A DNA stretch of 64,000 nt. It comes from Mucidula mucida (lineage: Eukaryota; Basidiomycota; Agaricomycetes; Agaricales; Physalacriaceae). The stretch's first letter is position 1; each line of letters begins with the position of its first letter. Positions 60,614 through 64,000 of this stretch are shown one piece after another. The translations under genes were made by a program, and so were the position numbers. Location of the stretch: contig JADNYV010000018.1 in assembly GCA_015501055.1 (NCBI GenBank), forward strand, positions 186,001 to 250,000, written 5' to 3'. The notes under the pieces were generated by a model. That model ran no database searches. It saw nothing but the letters and a program-made list of their open reading frames with translations, and was not told the origin of the DNA.

Positions 60614-63600
60614 ATGGGTATTAATCTCGCGGAGGAGATACAGCAAAGAGTCACAGATTACCACATTGATAACGAACATGACCCCAGCGAGGAAAATATG
60701 GAGGCGTTGCTGGAGGGTGCGTCTTTGAAGCCTGAAAACCACCGCATTTTGACTATTTTCCAGACGCCGTGGAGTCCATAACCGATTCCAGCGATGCCAT
60801 TACCGATATGCGCAACTTTGATGTATATGCTAGCGTGCTCAAGCATGCGAAGGATGTACCGTCTCCATTGATCACCAAACTGTTGGACTCGCTCGTTTCT
60901 GGTTTCCAAGCAGAATTCGATGCCACTGTCAAAGACATCAAAGACGATGATCAGCACGGTGGCCAGAAACATAAGGAGCCGCTAGAGCACTATGCCTTCC
61001 TTTTCTATTGGTTCGTCGCCGCTGCTGAGGACGTGAAAGCAGACGAGGCTACACCAGCGACGCCCGTGAAACCTCGAAAAGGACGGGGTGGAAAGGCTGC
61101 GAAAGGAGCTTCGCGTACTGCTTCCAAGAAGGATAGCGACAAATGGTCGTGGGCAGACCAGATACCTCAAACATTGGGCCTCATATGCCGCATATTGCGT
61201 CAGTTGAAGATGGATCGCGTCTGGTCTGTCTCTAGCGAGCGAGAAGCGTTCCTCACGTGTGTGCCTTCCAGTTCATCATCGTGCCAATGCTCAACTTCGA
61301 ACCAGGTGTATAACGAATCCGGTGTACGACATCGCACAGAAAGAGAGCCATATGAAGCAAGCCGACATTAAGCAGAACGTTCTACGCGTCATCTGTCTTG
61401 CAGTCAAATACCAGGGTCATGGTGTTGTCGCGCAGACTAAAATCTTTAGTAATCTGCAATTTCAGGAGCACCTTGCTGACCCCATGGCCGACTGCCTTAG
61501 CATCCTGGAAAAGGAATTCGACCATCCACAGCTCGCCGATAACATTCTCCTCGATCTTTCCAGACACACCTTCTCGGAGAAGGAGACCAAGGGACCACGC
61601 ATCTTCTCTCGCTTCATTATCCGGTTTTCAGAAACTCTCCCAGCTCACACACTCAAACAAATCAGTCTCATCCTCGAGCAACTCGACTCTGAAGTATAGC
61701 ATTCTTTCGCGATTTGAGTCTGTCTGATACCCTCTTAGGCATACCCTATCCGCCTCGCCGTTGTCGAAATTATTCATAATCTCGTTGTCCACCTGGACAG
61801 CCTCAAGCGTCACCAGGAGATCGATGAAAATCAAGCAACGAAGCAGATCAATGGATTCTTCGATTTACTTTTAGAGCGCGCATTAGACGTTTCTACTTAT
61901 GTTCGCGCCAAGGTCCTGAATGTTCTCGCTCGCCTCTGCACCATTCGAGATAACAAGTACTACAAGAAGCGACTAAAGATTACCGCGATGGCTGTGGCGT
62001 CCCTCGAGGATAAAGCGGCTGGTGTCCGGAAGAATGCCATCGCCCTCCTCATTGCCTTGTTGAAGACCAATCCTTACAATGCACATGACGGTCTCTTGGA
62101 GGAGGATGAATGGAAAGAGGATTTGGAGAAAACCAGAGTCAGAATGGAAGAGATGGGTCTTGGAGATGCGGTCGGCAGACGTAACAACCCCTTGCAGGAG
62201 CAACAGGCCGACGAAGAAGCCAGAAAGGAACAGCGGCAGCGGTATTTTTGTTCTTGTTCTAATACTTATTTATTTACTGTTGTTCAGGAAGCAAGATGAC
62301 GGCGCCATGGACGTCGATAATGCCACCGATGTTGAAGACGAGGAAGCTGAAGAGGCCGCAGAAGAGGAGGACGAGGAGGACGAAGAAGACAAGGACGAGC
62401 AGACACAGGACGAGGAAGCCCAAGAGGCCGGAGCTGATGACATGGAGGTTGATGAGGATGGTGACCCGCAGCCAAGAAAACCTTCCAAGAAGACCAAGAA
62501 GAAGAAGGATAAGAACAGGCGAAACGCACTGAAGCCGCGTCAATCCATTCTCGATATCGAGCAAATCAACAGACGCATGGCAGAGAGCAAGTTGAACGAG
62601 TTGGAAGTGACGAAGGTTGTCGCGGAATATCGATACCGACACGAGGGTCTATCTTTCATAGAAATGCTCGAAGGTTCGAGCGAGACGATGGTCAAGCTTT
62701 TAGCGTCGGTAAACAAAACGGAGGTTCTGGAAGCGATTGAGTTCTATCTCATCGCCTCAAACTTTAAGCTCAAACTGGCGAAGGCGAGTACGCATTAGTC
62801 TATGGCATGGGTGTGTGTCTTACTACGTTCGTGATAGGTTGGCATCAAGCACATGCTGCACCTTATCTGGCAGAAAGATAGCGGCACACTCACATCTGAA
62901 GACGGTCAGGAGATCAAGGGTATTCGTTCTAAGCTGCTGGAATGCTACCACTGGTTGTACTTTGAAGGGGAGGACACCGAGGCGCCGCCAAAGTTGATCG
63001 CAAAGAACCTCATTGAGTGGGTTCTCTCCCTCAGTTCGACGTGCGGTTTAACCCTGATCTCGTCTTAGGTTGACATTCGACGCTGATCTTGCTCACCTAA
63101 CTAGCTTGGAGGAGATGTTGCGAATCATGATGGCCGAAAAGAAGGTCAATTACGGAGTTATTGAGACCTTATGGAAGATATACTGTAAGTTGCTACATTC
63201 TTGTGCGAGTAAATAATAACAGCTTTCCCAGCGGTTAGCAAGCCTATTCCCAAGGTCCAGCGTCGCGGCGCCATCGTAGTCATCAGCATGTTGGCGTTGG
63301 CTGATCATACGATTTTACATGACCACGTAGACGATCTACTCAAGGTTGGGTTTGGAAAACTTGGGAAGGTAAGATGCCTTGAGGTGTTGCGAACAGAAAC
63401 TGATCACAAGGATAAGCTTGACTTGACGCTTGCGCGATATACATGTGTTGCGTTGCAGCGTCTGAATGGAAGCGCGAAGAAGGTAAAGGGTGAGCATCTT
63501 GTGCATGACACTTACAATCTGTCTGAACAACACATTAGGCTCTCTGGAGGACAAGACCTTGCGTTTTGACATGAATCACTACGTCTTTAAGACGCTTCGG

Positions 63601-64000
63601 AAGTTCATTCTTCTTCCCTGCAAATCGAAGGAGTGGTTTGGCGTAGCGGAGCAGATCATCAATACTGTGTACGCGTTGGGCGAACATCCGGACGTGTTCT
63701 GCAACGCCGTTATCAAAGAGCTGACTCACATGGCTTTCACTCCCCGGGAGCCTGACGGCAATGTGGATGCGGACACACAAATGACTGATCCGGATGCGAC
63801 TCAGGACGAGGAGCAGAAGGACCTGGATGACACGGAGGACGAACACGACGCTATGGACGAGGACCATCCTGGTGATACTTCTAGAAGCTCCGAGGCAACG
63901 CCCCGAGAAAAAGGCAAAGACCTAGGCGATGCGTTTGTTCTCAGTCAGCTTCTATTCGTAGTTGGCCACGTCGCTATCAAGCAGTTGGTTTTTCTAGAGC
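60614..64000 (+). CDS. YCS4: Condensin complex subunit 1 (CAP-D2/Ycs4/Cnd1), partial
   Basis: HEAT-repeat subunit of condensin, needed for mitotic chromosome compaction; nuclear. ATG 60614 (MGINLAEEIQQRVTDYH). N-terminal domain: FDVYASVLKHAKDVPSPL, LEHYAFLFYWFVAAAED, a Lys/Arg-rich insert, LGLICRILRQL. After an intron at about 61255-61307: CITNPVYDIAQKESHM, VLRVICLAVKYQGHG, HPQLADNILLDLSRH. HEAT repeats: RLAVVEIIHNLVVHL, VSTYVRAKVLNVLARLC, AAGVRKNAIALLIALL. A very acidic insert is coded by about 62310-62470, followed by Lys-rich sequence. Then IKHMLHLIWQKD, LEEMLRIMMAEKKVNYG, RRGAIVVISMLALAD, RKFILLPCKSKEWF. The frame is open at the right edge, so the C-terminal third lies outside. Introns join in phase; no frame break seen. 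Confidence 0.93.

Overview
This is nuclear DNA of a filamentous basidiomycete, most likely an Agaricomycete. Genes are dense, lie on both strands, and are cut by many introns of about 45-60 bp with GT..AG ends and CTNAC/CTNAT-like branch sites. The content is fungal: cohesin, condensin, TFIID, an SCF RING subunit, a Zn2Cys6 regulator, a GH128 glucanase and a fungal extracellular cupredoxin. No rRNA, tRNA, CRISPR array, complete transposon or virus-like gene was seen. Placement below Basidiomycota is inference.

Layout, left to right. 1-1827: no convincing gene. 1828-6192 (+): large Ser/Pro-rich coiled-coil protein. 6411-11187 (-): cohesin subunit Scc3. 11344-12342 (+): HAD-type haloacid dehalogenase. 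12775-13778 (+): secreted GH128 glucanase. 13881-14946 (-): NAD-dependent epimerase/dehydratase. 15708-16260 (+): broken gene of unknown function. 16803-17904 (+): bHLH-like regulator. 17992-19844 (-): M20 amidohydrolase. 20004-21360 (+): ketopantoate reductase. 21668-23398 (-): RING protein. 23770-25204 (+): sugar-phosphate/nucleotide-sugar transporter. 25303-28373 (-): SMUBP2/Hcs1-type helicase. 29015-29489 (-): possible orphan gene. 30073-31847 (+): inositol-3-phosphate synthase. 32492-33775 (-): two-domain cupredoxin. 35072-36723 (-): TAF8. 36857-37978 (+): tubulin-folding cofactor C. 38174-38780 (+): RBX1. 39109-49845 (+): giant PH-domain/RS-repeat/coiled-coil protein. 49846-51762: eroded gene pieces. 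51763-53226 (+): 2OG-Fe(II) oxygenase. 53227-56039: gene-poor. 56040-60294 (+): Zn2Cys6 transcription factor. 60614 to the right edge (+): condensin subunit 1, truncated by the window.

The genes do not form one pathway. Most are housekeeping functions: chromosome structure (Scc3, condensin 1), transcription (TAF8, Zn2Cys6, bHLH), ubiquitin (RBX1, RING), tubulin folding, inositol and pantothenate synthesis. Several lie head-to-head over 130-190 bp, which suggests shared promoters: Scc3/HAD, M20/ketopantoate reductase and TAF8/TBCC.

The most striking feature is technical. Many conserved genes have their frame broken by one missing base, often at a short homopolymer, with recognisable family sequence continuing in the next frame. 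Affected genes include Scc3, the epimerase, bHLH, ketopantoate reductase, transporter, helicase, TAF8, the giant PH protein and the 2OG oxygenase. Homopolymer undercalls in the assembly explain this better than pseudogenes, and gene models here should be read with that in mind. I found no convincing new biological system. The most unusual coding object is the giant PH/RS/coiled-coil protein.
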